From Sordariomycetes sp. S80-01Y (taxonomy: Eukaryota; Ascomycota; Sordariomycetes): a stretch of 64,000 nucleotides of DNA. The position numbers and the translations under genes are program-made. The notes beneath the pieces were generated by a model that saw nothing but the letters and a program-made list of their open reading frames with translations, was not told the DNA's origin and searched no databases. Positions 11,294-21,518 of this stretch are shown here, in pieces (positions within the stretch are counted from its first letter, which is position 1; the number at the start of each line of letters is the position of its first letter). Location: assembly GCA_037042185.1 (NCBI GenBank), contig JAXQJY010000029.1:1-64000 (forward strand). Reading direction: 5' to 3'.

Positions 11294-13326
11294 TCAATGG
11301 CGTCCACCCCGGTGCTCACGGTCAGCATTAGTAGCTTCAGTATTTTCTCCCTCCGGGTCACTGCTCGTGTTCTCTCCCTCAACGAGACTCTCGGCCACCC
11401 AGCCTTTGGGCTTATCAGCGTCATGGCCGGGGTTCATGCCGTACCAGCCCACGGCGGCGACGCCGGAGATGCCACAGAGGCAGCTAAAGGCAAGGGCGAC
11501 GATACCACGGGCGGTGAAACTGTCCATATCAGCATAGGCACATAAGAAAGGTCCTGTGGGGTCTCACCCTGGTGGCAGTGGTGCCGGAGGTTTGTTCTGG
11601 CCGGACAGATCCAGGTAGTCCTCGCTGTTGCCGGCAGCGTTGCCCTTTGTTGCGACGGAGCCGGCCGCGCAGACGTCGAGGTGGTCCTGGGGGATATTGA
11701 TGGTCTTTTGAAGGTCCAAAGGCGCCTCAACAAAGGTGGCTATGAGACCCGAGGTGACGTGCCACTCGATGTGGCAGTGGAAGAGCCAGATGCCTGCCAG
11801 TGTTAGCTCAGACTGCATGGGTTCGAGGTATAATAGGTTAGGAGAGAGGCTACCAGGATTGTCAGCTCGGAAGCGTATTACAACGTTTCCATTCGGCCAC
11901 ACTACCAATGTGTCCCTGCGCATAGGAATCTCGGGGAACTCGTCCTCTTCGACACCCGCCTCGGTAAACGTCCCGCCCTCCTCCGGCCCACGATATAGCG
12001 CCTGGAAGTGATGCCCGTGCAGATGGAACGGGTGTCTTCCGGGGTCAAGGTTGTTGAGAACAATCTGGACAACCTCACCCTTCTCGAGGACAAACGGATG
12101 CGTGTACTCGCCATAGACGGCCGGGTCGCTGGCCTGGTTGCCTGCGCTGAGGGCTGTTAGCAGGGTGGGCACCTTGGGGGCGACATAGGTGATATTATTG
12201 AAGAAAGCGTAGTTGGCTCCGTCGCCGAGGTTATTCATGATAACTTCGAGCTCAACGGTTCGGTCGGGTGGTGGAAGGCGATGCTGACGGTCGTGCGGAA
12301 CGAGGTCCATGTCGTCGAGAGGGTCAAAGGCGTTGATGGTCTGAGGCTTGGGCTTGGGCTTGGAGGCGTCGTAGACGAGCCAGCCGGTGACGTTGTAGTT
12401 GAGGGATGCGGGGAGAGTGTCGAAGAGAGTTGTGTCCATACTTCCGACGATGGGAAAGTTGGTATCTGTGTGGTTCTTTGTCTTGAGGAGAACGCTACAT
12501 CGCTGGGCCACTGACAGATAGATCATGTCTGTTTCTTTGGGCTGCGTGTACACGCCATCTACCTCTACGACCGACACATTGTGCCCCTCAAACCAGATGT
12601 ACTGCCCAGCGAAGGCACCCATGTTCACCAGACGCAACAAATATGTCTTTCCAGGCTCGACGTGCACCGACAGATCCTGCGTGTCGTTGATGAGGGCGGC
12701 CTGCGGGACCGGCTCCGCTCCCGTGGGGTTGCCCTTGGCCATGAAGGCCGGTATTAGATCCTGCATTTGGTCGTGGTACCAGTCGGAGAAGGAGACGACA
12801 AGCTCCTCATCGTAGTCATCATTGAAGGGGAAGTCCGGGTCGTGGATAACGAAGGGGGCGCGCAAGCCGTCGGGGTACTGGCTCATAGTGTGCGAGTGGT
12901 ACCAGTATGTGCCAGGCTGCTCGACCTAAAGCACCAAAGTCAGCATGATATATTTCTAGCGTTAGGGTATATTTTACTTGCCGTAAAGTTATAGGTGAAA
13001 GAGTGTCCTGGGGGGATGGCACACTGGGACACATGCGAGGGTCCGTCCATGTGGGTGGTCCCGTTCATGAAGAGCCCGTGGAAGTGTAGCGAGGTGGACT
13101 GGTTACCGAGCTGATTTAGGACGTTGATGACGATGCGATCGCCCACGTCGGCATCAATGCGCGGGATGGGCCACTGGCCATTGACGCCGATGGTCGGTCG
13201 GTCCAGCGCGCCGTCTGGGTTGGCCGTGACCCAGGTGATGTTGAAGTCGTGCGTGACAGTCGCTGCAAGACTGACAGACAGTAGTACCATGAATGAGAGG
13301 ATTCTGGAGAGACCTCGGAGTGCCAT
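11294..13326 (-). CDS. FET3: multicopper ferroxidase, Fet3-like
   Basis: 642 residues, three exons (13326-12982, 12925-11568, 11519-11294). It oxidises Fe(II) to Fe(III) at the plasma membrane and hands iron to the Ftr1 permease; the two form the reductive high-affinity iron uptake complex. A signal peptide (1-21) is followed by three cupredoxin domains. Copper ligands are visible as HFHG (81-84), YWYHSHT (122-128), [10 protein letters not shown] and HCHIEWH. A VVEVDG segment matches the region holding the iron-site glutamate of yeast Fet3. Exon 3 encodes the single C-terminal membrane helix ([20 protein letters not shown]) and a short acidic cytosolic tail. Intron 1 (12926-12981) is best read as GC-AG: donor ACG|GCAAGT, CTGAC branch site, TTTAG acceptor; this gives [16 protein letters not shown], collinear with Fet3. 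Intron 2 is 11520-11567. The gene is divergent from FTR1, 804 bases apart. MALRG was preferred over an ATG 66 bases upstream because it starts the signal peptide. Confidence 0.93.
12926..12981 (-). other. GC-AG intron in FET3-like gene
   Basis: The 56-base intron begins GCAAGT and ends TTTAG. The only nearby GT donor, one base past the codon boundary, would shift the frame and lose the copper-binding motif YWYHSHT. The GC donor has the extended complementarity (GCAAGT) typical of real GC-AG introns. Confidence 0.75.
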
Positions 13327-14130
13327 GATGAGAACGAGATGGTGACACTGGTGGTCTGATGTGACTGCCAATTTCAACTGATCTTGGAGCACAGTAAGTG
13401 AGCAAGTGAGTGAGTGGACGACACAGATGATGAAGATAGATGTCGCAACCAGACAAAAATATCACCCATACAAGAGAGAAGAATAGTCACGAATAGTTCA
13501 GTGAGGTATTAGTGAGAGGCGTCGAGCAACACAATCGAACTTGGCACCTGTCCGCTGGTCGATCGTCGTCGTACATGAAGCACCCAGGCCTCCCACATCG
13601 GACCACTCACATCCACCCCGGCCAAACGACAATCTTTTATCAATCAGGTCTGCTAATCTGATCCGGTCCGGCACAACGCTGGCGCAGTCACGGAGGGGCC
13701 ATGGCTGTCAATGGCGCTCCGAGCGTCTGCCGTACTAGCCGACCCGCCAATCGCGTGTCTTGGGTCTGAGTCTCGGCCCCTGGCGTGATCAGTCGCTCTG
13801 AGATAGTGTGGAATTAGCATTTAGACCTTGTAGTTCATAGGTACGAAGTCTGTCATCTCCGGTTGTTGCATCTGGTCGGTGGACAGAGATTGATTAGATT
13901 GATATGCCCCTTGACAGCCACTCAAAGTGTTGTGCACAATCTCTCGACTTTTGCAGGTCTTTCGCCGACCTCGCTGCTCTTATTGACAATTGAGCTGCCT
14001 GTCCCATTTACACCCTCCCATCCGCTGCTTTGCAGTGGCACTTGGCTCTAAAGAGCTCACCTCTCTCGAAGTCCTCTCGGCCCTCTTCTCCCATCTTCAC
14101 ATTCTGCGAGCCGTCGTGAAACCGGTTGAA
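13327..14130. promoter_or_regulatory. FET3-FTR1 bidirectional promoter
   Basis: An 804-base spacer between divergent start codons of the ferroxidase and the permease, so both can be controlled together. GATA cores are present: TTATCAATC at 13637-13645 (reverse GATTGATAA), GATAG near 13435 and 13802, and a GATTGATTAGATTGATA run near 13889. None is a full ATCWGATAA match. Iron-dependent repression by a GATA factor is known for such gene pairs; for this promoter it is inference. Confidence 0.65.
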
Positions 14131-15370
14131 ATGGCCCCTCAAGTCTTCGCCGTCCCCGTCTTCCTTGTCGTCTTCCGCGAGACTCTCGAGACCGCCATCA
14201 TCGTCTCCGTCCTGCTTGCTTTTCTCAAGCAGACCCTCGACGGGCCTGGCCGCGACCCTAAAGTCTACAAGGCCCTACGCAGACAGGTCTGGCTCGGCAC
14301 CCTCCTTGGCTTCCTCATCTGCCTCGTCATCGCGGGCGCCATTATAGGCGTCTTCTACAGCGTCGGTCACGACGCCTGGGCCGCACACGAGTACTACTAC
14401 GAAGGCGCCTTCTGCATTCTTGCCGCCCTGATCATCACTCTGATGGGCTTTGCTCTCCTACGTGTTGGTCGTCTGCAGGAGAAGTGGCGCGTCAAGCTGG
14501 CCAAGGCCCTCAACGCGCCGGCCAAGGCTGACTCCAAGAAGAACGTCTGGGCCCGGTTTAAGCGTTGGGCTGAGAAGTATGCCATGTTCTTCCTGCCCTT
14601 CATCACCATCCTGCGCGAGGGCATTGAGGCCATTGTCTTCATCGCAGGAGTCTCCTTTTCGGCAGCCCCGACGGCTATCCCCCTGCCTGTCGTGGTCGGG
14701 CTGCTGGTCGGTGGTGCCGTCGGCTATCTCATTTACAAGTAGGTCTTCTTCAGTTTCTTTTGAATTATAACATATATACTTACCTTCTAGGTGTGGTGCC
14801 CTGGCGCAGATCCAAATCTTTCTTGTCGTCTCGACCTGCTTCCTTTACCTCGTCGCTGCGGGCCTCTTCTCGCGCGGCGTCTGGTTCTTCGAGTCGCAGC
14901 AGTGGAACAATGTCATTGGCGGTGACGCGGCCGAGCTGGGCTTCGGGCCAGGCTCTTACGACATTGGACAGAGCGTTTGGCACGTCAATGTAAGCGTCCC
15001 TTCTCGCATCCCCTCTGGGCGAACTCCGAATCACTAATTCCTCCAGTGCTGCAGCCCCCAGCTCAACGGCGGCGGCGGCTGGGGTATCTTCAACGCCATC
15101 CTCGGCTGGAACAACTCTGCCACCTACGGCTCTGTCATCTCCTACAACGTCTACTGGATTGCCATAGCCGTGGGCTTCCTGCTCCTGTCGTTCCAGGAGA
15201 AGCATGGTCGCTTGCCGTTTGCCAAGAACAGAGACGAGGCTGGGCAGACAAAGATCGAATCGCGGCAGTCGTTAGTAGCTGCAAAAGGGGTCTTGTCTCA
15301 CGAGAGTGGACTGTGTAGTGTCAAGGACGCAAGGATCACGACAGCAGCTCGTGTAGACTCATCGTCGTGA
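14131..15370 (+). CDS. FTR1: high-affinity iron permease, Ftr1-like
   Basis: 376 residues, three exons (14131-14738, 14791-14989, 15047-15370). It is the Fe(III) channel partner of Fet3 in the plasma membrane. Both iron-translocating R-E-x-x-E motifs are present, in FRETLETA (R16-E20) and LREGIEA (R162-E166), on separate membrane helices; about seven hydrophobic segments are seen. The splice joins restore [15 protein letters not shown] and WHVNCCSPQLN, as in the family. Introns are GTAGGT...TAG (14739-14790) and GTAAGC...CAG (14990-15046). The cytosolic C-terminus (from about residue 315) is hydrophilic. The ATG at 14131 (GAAATGG) starts the first helix; an upstream in-frame ATG at 13990 would add 47 residues without homology. 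Confidence 0.95.
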
Positions 15371-15952
15371 GGTGATGTGAGGATAGCTTGAGCACGCACC
15401 CTAGGATGCCAAGACGGAGAATGAAGAGGCCATTTAAAGAACGACATAAAGAGCACCGGTGACGTTACGACTATAGAGTACATCATTTCTGGTCTTCGGA
15501 TAATCCAAGTAAACTCCAGCGACGAGCTCTGCATCTTCGCAAACCAAGCTTGCACCGCGAGCCAAAGAACGGAGGACATGTTTACTTCGAACGGTGCCCC
15601 GTTATCACCAGTCCGGCATCTTATCAGATCCGCCTCCCTCCGGCAGTGCCAAGGCCGAAGAGAACGCACGTGCATCGCCAGTTCATGAGACTTCTCAAAG
15701 TTATCTTCCTCTTCGTGACTTCCTCTTCATGGTTATCTGGAGCAGCATCCCCAATGCCTTTAAGCCGGGTCTCCATCCCGGCTAATGGCCGTGGCTTGAA
15801 CATGACGCAAGCTCCTCGGCGATTCGGCGCTAACGTCTTGCTCCGACGACGCACCAGAACGTCAAAGGCCCTTTAGAACCTGCAGGCCTCCAGCACCACG
15901 ACTCACCACTACTAGCCTATGGACCTCAACCCTATCACTAAATCACCACGGT
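15371..15952. other. spacer, promoter of MFS gene
   Basis: FTR1 3' region and MFS promoter. No gene seen. It contains a perfect iron-GATA-type site, listed separately. Confidence 0.5.
15621..15629 (-). promoter_or_regulatory. ATCTGATAA site (SreA-type GATA factor consensus)
   Basis: TTATCAGAT on the plus strand is ATCTGATAA on the minus strand, an exact match to ATCWGATAA, the site described for fungal siderophore-GATA repressors. It lies 324-332 bases before the MFS start and 251 bases after FTR1. About one such match is expected by chance in 64 kb, so location rather than existence is the argument. Confidence 0.45.
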
Positions 15953-17491
15953 ATGACAGAGCCAGGCAATTCCCATGGCCTGGCGCACAAAGCTCTCCAC
16001 GAACTCGGCCTCATCTCCCTCTATCATGCCGGCCGTGACATCCACCTCCTCTGCCTCGCGCGCTTCGTCCGGCTCTTCGCCTACGGCGCCTCGACGCTCG
16101 TCCTAGCTGGCCTGCTGCAAGCCCTCTCCATCTCGCGCACCCGTACGGGGCTGTTCATGACGTTGACCCTAGCGGGGGACACCATCATCAGCCTGCTCCT
16201 CGCGCTCTTCGCCGATGTCGCGGGTCGAAGGGCCGTGCTGGCCCTGGGCGCCCTGCTTATGGCTGGAAGCGGCGTCGTGTTTACACTCAGTGGCAATTTT
16301 TGGGTGCTCCTGGCGGCGGCTATCATAGGCGTCATCAGCCCCGGCGGCAATGAGATTGGGCCTTTTCGCGCGGTGGAGGAGAGCGTCGTGGCGCATCTGA
16401 CGGATAGGAGCGCGCGTGCTGATGTGTATGCCTGGTACAGCCTGGCGGGCAGCGCGGGTACAGCGTTTGGCATGATGACCTGTGGATGGGCGACGGATCA
16501 TTTCCTGCACGCTGGGGTCATGAGCCGAGTGGACGTCTACCGTCTGGTCTTTTTCGCGTACGCTGTCCTGGGACTGGTCAAGCTATGCCTTGTCTCTCTG
16601 CTGAGCTCTGCCGTCGAGATCAGACCTGCTCCAAAACCGACAGAAGAGTCTGATGGCGAGACGGAGCCTTTGCTCAAGCGCAACGCCGACGAGCAAGAGC
16701 CTCCCAAGAGCAGACAGCGATGGCTGCCCACGTTCAAAGCCGAGAGTGCGAGCATCATCTTGACACTTTGCTTCCTATTTAGTCTAGACAGCTTTGCCTC
16801 GGGGCTGGCACCTCTGTACGATCCAGCCTCTGAAAACTCTGCCATCATGCCTTGACTGACGTTTGGATAGATCCTGGGTCACTTTCTTCTTCAAGTCGCA
16901 CTACGAGGTGCCTGAGGGCAAACTCGGCTCTATTTTCTTCATCACGAGCATCATTGCCGCTGCCTCGACACTGGTGGCTTCGTCACTGGCTCGTCGCTTC
17001 GGCAATGTCAAGGTAGCTATACCTCTTAGCCCTTATTCCTACCTAAATTCCTACCCAATTGTTCTTTGTTACATATCGTGCTGACCTTTTAGACTATGGT
17101 CTTCACACACCTGCCGTCAGCCATTTTTCTCGCCCTTATACCTCTTCCAAACTCCCTGCCTCTGTCCATCCTCTTCCTTGTCCTGCGCGCCTGCACTCAG
17201 TCCATGGACGTCGCCCCGCGCTCCGCCTTTTTGGCCGCCATCCTGCCACCCGTCGAGCGCACCTCGGCCATGGGCGTCATCAACGTCTTCAAGACCACCG
17301 CGTCCACCCTTGGGCCCATGTTGACGGGCTTGCTGGCCGACCGCGGGCTTTTCTGGGTCGCCTTCGTGTGCGCTGGTGGGCTCAAGGCGTCATATGACCT
17401 GGGGCTGCTGGGGATGTTTGTCGGGCACGAGAGGAGACAAGTCGAGAGGCAGAGGCAAGATGGTGGTGGGGAAGGGGGGGTTGAAGAGTAG
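15953..17491 (+). CDS. MFS transporter beside iron uptake genes
   Basis: 467 residues, three exons (15953-16815, 16871-17012, 17093-17491). A major facilitator of DHA1-like layout: six helices, a long hydrophilic loop (about residues 222-262), then six more. The family loop motif appears as ADVAGRR (87-93). Splicing joins GLAPL to SWVTFFFK and FGNVK to TMVFTHLP, keeping the helices in frame. The central loop holds ETEPLL (236-241), which fits the acidic dileucine pattern used for vacuolar sorting, so it may be a vacuolar rather than plasma-membrane carrier (inference). It follows FTR1 on the same strand and has an iron-GATA-type site in its promoter. Substrate unknown. Confidence 0.88.
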
Positions 17492-17699
17492 CATTCGTCT
17501 TGATTTCAATAAAGAAGCTAACTTGGTGTCTTCAACATTTCTTCCTCGGGTGTATTCCCAGTATTTGGACTTAAGTTGGAACAAATGTCGGAAAGACAGG
17601 TTCTCCTTGTTCGACACATCCTTCCACATATGCGCCTGGTTATCCCTACTCGCTTCCAAGAAACCCGCCACCGCTAGCAAAAGCCATACGCAATAGGAC

Positions 17700-18340
17700 C
17701 TAGCAGCCCATTCGCATGAAAAAAAGCTTTGAAATAGCAAGTCCCATCCCACTTAAGGGAGTCCTGGGGTACAATGGCATTGCCTGCCGCCCAAAGAGTA
17801 AGTCGAGGGCCGCGACCACCGTCTCCTCGGTCTGGTCAGCCCATATGGTATGAGATGAACAACAGGGCCAGTGTCTGCGCGGCCCAGAACGACAGGTTCC
17901 GGGATTAGGAGATAAACAGGCCAATATTCTGCGTGTGACTCACGTTGGGCTGATAGCCCACGACAATTCCCGTAATCAGAAACGACAGGACTATGAGGCC
18001 CAGGACAATCCATGGACTTTGATCCATCCTGCGTACACTGTAGGCCGAGCCAAGCAGCACAGTCTTGATGTGAAACCCCGGCACCATGGCTAGCAGCTGC
18101 ATCTTAGAGACCTTGAAGCCGATAGTCGAGATGACAAAGTTGACGAAGCCGCCTAGCCTGGAAATGGGCAGTGCTGTGCACAGTGAGACGACACACTATA
18201 CCCAAATCCGAGGATCCCGCCAACCCTCGACGGACTTGCTTCTCTTGCACTGCAATTCTCCAGGCCCATCCGATTATCGTGGACGCACTCGAAAATCTCG
18301 CACTTTTCATCCTCGGTGAATGTGCCTCGTTAACATATCT
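17700..18340 (-). pseudogene. decayed ACS-family (Dal5-like) permease, C-terminal half
   Basis: Pieces of an anion:cation symporter permease lie in order on the minus strand but in more than one frame and with internal stops. FTEDEKCEIF...NRMGLEN near 18325-18260 matches the loop-6 region. LGGFVNFVISTIGF near 18145 matches the next helix, and a hydrophobic stretch follows at 18040-17935. FWAAQTLALLFISYHMG and AAGNAIVPQ match the GNIIGPQ region near 17905-17780. There is no N-terminal half. It lies between the MFS gene and the sulfatase gene and is not expected to make protein. Confidence 0.6.
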
Positions 18341-18398
18341 GTATAACATAACAACGCGTTGAGGGGGTGCACGTAGCCTTTGGCTCGCGCTGGACTGG

Positions 18399-18588
18399 GG
18401 CTGAAGTTAAACTTTAGCCTTCCTGAGCATACATCATCGTCGACGTCGCCGACCAATAATAAGATTTGGGGTTAAGTAACAGTCGACTAGCTTTAGCTTT
18501 GCCTTTCATTCCAGCTAGTGGCTGAAATCAAAAATTAGCTTTTCTGGGCGCACGAAATCATCAACGTCTCCAATCATCAACAAGTTTA
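18399..18588. repeat. diverged direct repeat upstream of sulfatase gene
   Basis: Two copies about 68 bases long, starting at 18399 and 18520 (spacing 121). They share GGCTGAA, TTAGC, CATCATCG/CATCAACG and TCGCC/TCTCC elements in the same order. Both are within 300 bases of the sulfatase start, so they may be duplicated control elements. Confidence 0.55.
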
Positions 18589-18597
18589 TATATTATA
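18587..18597 (+). promoter_or_regulatory. TATA-like box of sulfatase gene
   Basis: TATATATTATA about 95 bases before the ATG at 18690. Its position suits a core promoter and places the leader after the TTG/CTC-rich stretch, arguing against an upstream start. Confidence 0.4.
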
Positions 18598-18689
18598 CTT
18601 CTTTGGCCCTCTCATCGCCTCTTTCAATCCGTTTCCTACTCATTTTCGTTTCCTTCCCTCTTGCCGGGAGTCAGTCCCAAATTCATATC

Positions 18690-20582
18690 ATGTCCTTCGC
18701 TAAGTCGGCCACCGATGCGATTGTTCAGCAGCAGGATGAGGTACGGACTCGACTACATTTTGATGACAGTCAAGACTTCGACGATGCAGCAAGGGGCCTC
18801 ATCATCCGCCGGAAGCCCAATGCTGTTCTTGATTCGGGTAGTGTAGTTGTCTGGGATAACGACGCGTATGAATTCCTGGAAGAAAAGTGCCCGAATACGG
18901 CCAACCCTAGTCTATGGCGCCAGTCGAGACTCAATGCGTTGAGCGGCCTCTTCAAAGTTGTCAACGGCATTTACCAGGTACGAGGTCTCGATCTCTCGAA
19001 CATCACCTTCGTCGAAGGCACGGAAGGCGTCATAGTTATTGATACGCTCACGTCAGCCGAAACGGCTAGAGCTGCGGTTGCTCTTTACCGAGAGCATCGC
19101 GGCTCGAGACCTATCAAGGCAATCATTTATACGCACTGCCACGCCGACCACTTTGGTGGAGTGAAAGGCGTTGTTTCCCAGGAAGAAGTTGACTCCGGGT
19201 CGGTGCGTATTTTCGCACCAGAGGGTTTCCTTGAACACGCAATATCTGAGAATGTGTTCACGGGCACAGCCATGAACCGGCGTGCTGCCTACATGTATGG
19301 CGCGGCGCTTGACTGTGGGCCGCAGAGCCAGATTGGAACAGGACTCGGGCAGACAGTCTCGACTGGGACAGTCACACTCATCCCACCCTCTGATGAGATC
19401 ACCGCAACTGGTCAGAGTATCGAAGTGGATGGTGTCACCATGATTTTTCAAATGGCGCCAGACACGGAAGCGCCTGCTGAGATGCTCATATATTTCCCCG
19501 ATTTGAAAGCGCTTTGCGCTGCTGAAGACGCCACCCACACCTTTCACAACCTACTCACACTGAGGGGGGCTGTGGTTCGCGACGCTCACGGCTGGGGTCG
19601 TTACTTGACCGAAACCATTGACATGTTCGGTGGCAAGGCCGAGGTAGTTTTCGCCTCTCACCACTGGCCTACCTGGGGCGCTGAGCGCGTTGTTGAGCTA
19701 CTGACCTGCCAGCGTGACCTTTACGCCTACGTGCACGACCAGACATTGCGGATGATCAATAAGGGATTCAACGGAGCAGAAATTGCCGAGCTTTTGACTT
19801 TGCCACCGAGAATAGAGAAGGCATGGAATGCCCGCGGGTACTATGGCTCTCTGAGCCACAACGTGAAAGCAATATACCAGCGCTATTGCGGTTGGTTCGA
19901 TGGGAACCCAGCCCACTTATGGGAGCATACTCCCGTCGAAAGGGCCAAACGATATATTGATCTGATTGGTGGCCTAGATCACACCATTGTCAAGGCCCAA
20001 GCGGCGTTTGAAAAAGGCGACTTCCGCTGGGCTGCTGAGATCCTTAATCACGCCGTCTTTGCCGAACCGGATCACTTGGAGGCCCGGAGGCTTCTAGCCG
20101 ATACATACGAGCAATTAGGATACGGAGCTGAGAACGGAACCTGGAGGAACTTCTTTCTGTCAGGGACATCTGAGCTGCGCCACGGCAACTTTGGTACGCC
20201 GACACGAACCACCTCAGCTGACGTGATTTCCCAACTCACGCCCCAAATGCTCTTCGACTCTTTGGCCATTCAGATTAACGGTCCTAAAGCCTGGAATGAG
20301 AATCTGTTGATAGATGTTGTTCTGACGGATACATGTACCAACTTCCGGCTATGGCTCTCCAACGGCACCCTCATTTACACAACGGCAACCCAGCTGACCA
20401 GCGCCGACGTGGTCCTGAGTGCTACAACCCGCACACTTCCCGCTATCGTTTTGAATGGACTCGACGTCGAGATGCTGCAGAAGGCAGGAGTTACAGTTAG
20501 TAGTGGCGACCCTTCGGTGCTCGAGCGTCTTGCAGCACTACTTGACCCGGGTGACCCTAGCTTTCCTATCATTACTCCGTAG
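18690..20582 (+). CDS. alkyl/aryl sulfatase, BDS1/SdsA type (metallo-beta-lactamase fold)
   Basis: 630 residues, no intron. It hydrolyses primary or secondary alkyl (and some aryl) sulfate esters to release sulfate. The N-terminal metallo-beta-lactamase domain has the two-zinc motif THCHADHFGG (from residue 148), followed by the TEAPAEM and AAEDATHTFHN segments that hold the bridging glutamates in SdsA enzymes, and a SHHWPTWG segment. A dimerisation region follows, then a C-terminal SCP2-like domain (about 505-630). Length matches SdsA1 (658) and yeast Bds1 (646). A longer frame begins with TTG at 18603 and would add a leader-like stretch, but a eukaryotic start there is unlikely, so I chose ATG 18690 and predict a cytosolic enzyme. 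The intronless structure and the family's bacterial bulk suggest old transfer. The next gene is an arylsulfotransferase, which also handles sulfate esters. Confidence 0.92.
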   Translation: MSFAKSATDAIVQQQDEVRTRLHFDDSQDFDDAARGLIIRRKPNAVLDSGSVVVWDNDAYEFLEEKCPNTANPSLWRQSRLNALSGLFKVVNGIYQVRGLDLSNITFVEGTEGVIVIDTLTSAETARAAVALYREHRGSRPIKAIIYTHCHADHFGGVKGVVSQEEVDSGSVRIFAPEGFLEHAISENVFTGTAMNRRAAYMYGAALDCGPQSQIGTGLGQTVSTGTVTLIPPSDEITATGQSIEVDGVTMIFQMAPDTEAPAEMLIYFPDLKALCAAEDATHTFHNLLTLRGAVVRDAHGWGRYLTETIDMFGGKAEVVFASHHWPTWGAERVVELLTCQRDLYAYVHDQTLRMINKGFNGAEIAELLTLPPRIEKAWNARGYYGSLSHNVKAIYQRYCGWFDGNPAHLWEHTPVERAKRYIDLIGGLDHTIVKAQAAFEKGDFRWAAEILNHAVFAEPDHLEARRLLADTYEQLGYGAENGTWRNFFLSGTSELRHGNFGTPTRTTSADVISQLTPQMLFDSLAIQINGPKAWNENLLIDVVLTDTCTNFRLWLSNGTLIYTTATQLTSADVVLSATTRTLPAIVLNGLDVEMLQKAGVTVSSGDPSVLERLAALLDPGDPSFPIITP

Positions 20583-21518
20583 ACACCAAGCGAACTATGA
20601 CAATCGACGAACATATTACAAAACTTGAAGTGCATCATTTCCGTATTCAGCCGTTACTACCATGGGAAGGTTAGCATTCCCTACTCCCAGTTTTCCTGCT
20701 CCAGGGAGCGGTGCCCTACACATATTAGCAATGATATCAGACAGTAATGGGAGTCTTGTGCACTCCTCGTAGAAATAAAATAAAAAGATTAATAGGTGTA
20801 AAAGCGCATATTACGGTAAAAATATCACTTACTAGTTCTAGAACTTCAATACTTAATTGTGATGTATACCTAATCTCTTACTTAAACTATGTTATAACGA
20901 AAATTTTGTATCTTATGTTTTGCTCACCCAATAGCTAGTCTAGACTCGAAAATCATGGGAAACTGTAACAATAAAAATCAACAGTTTCAGGAGCTTATCC
21001 GTGATTATGGTGGTCTTGCGGCAGATATAATAGTACTCTCCGCAGGCGCATAGTACTTGGACAAAATTTAAGGATATCCTCGCATTCGCGCAAAAGACTC
21101 GAGAAGTTCCCACAGAAACCCCTAATTCAGTTGTACGCCAACCAAACTACCGAATCACAAGGTTTGAGCTACACGAAGTGCCTCCCACAAGAAACATAAG
21201 TTTAGAGACTCAAAGGCCTTTGCTACTCTCAATTCTTCTCTTCCATATTCCTTGGATAGATCTCTCATCAAGTGTCCAGTGCAAGTGCCTGGGCCCTGTT
21301 GACACTGCACATGTGGTTGGTAAGTAGAGGGGACAGCAAAAAGCCGGGGATTTTCCGTCAGACCCCACTTCACTTGGACAAGGCAAGGCAGACATCGCAA
21401 GCTACATCGCCGGACTCTTCAATCATTTGAAGATCAAGTGGCGCACAGGATTAGTCACCAGCCGAAGCAAAGCGACGGCGCTACTACCCGCCGTCACTCG
21501 CCAACGAAACTCGAAGCC
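20583..21518. other. spacer between sulfatase and sulfotransferase genes
   Basis: 3' region of the sulfatase gene, an AT-rich stretch around 20750-20940, then the arylsulfotransferase promoter. No gene seen. Confidence 0.5.

Noticed and set aside
12969-12980. GT donor one base past the FET3 junction (A|GTAAAA)
   Set aside because: It would shift the frame with every nearby acceptor and lose the conserved copper motif.
18603-18689. N-terminal extension of the sulfatase
   Set aside because: The extension begins with TTG, not ATG, and lies between the TATA box and the first ATG, so it is leader sequence.
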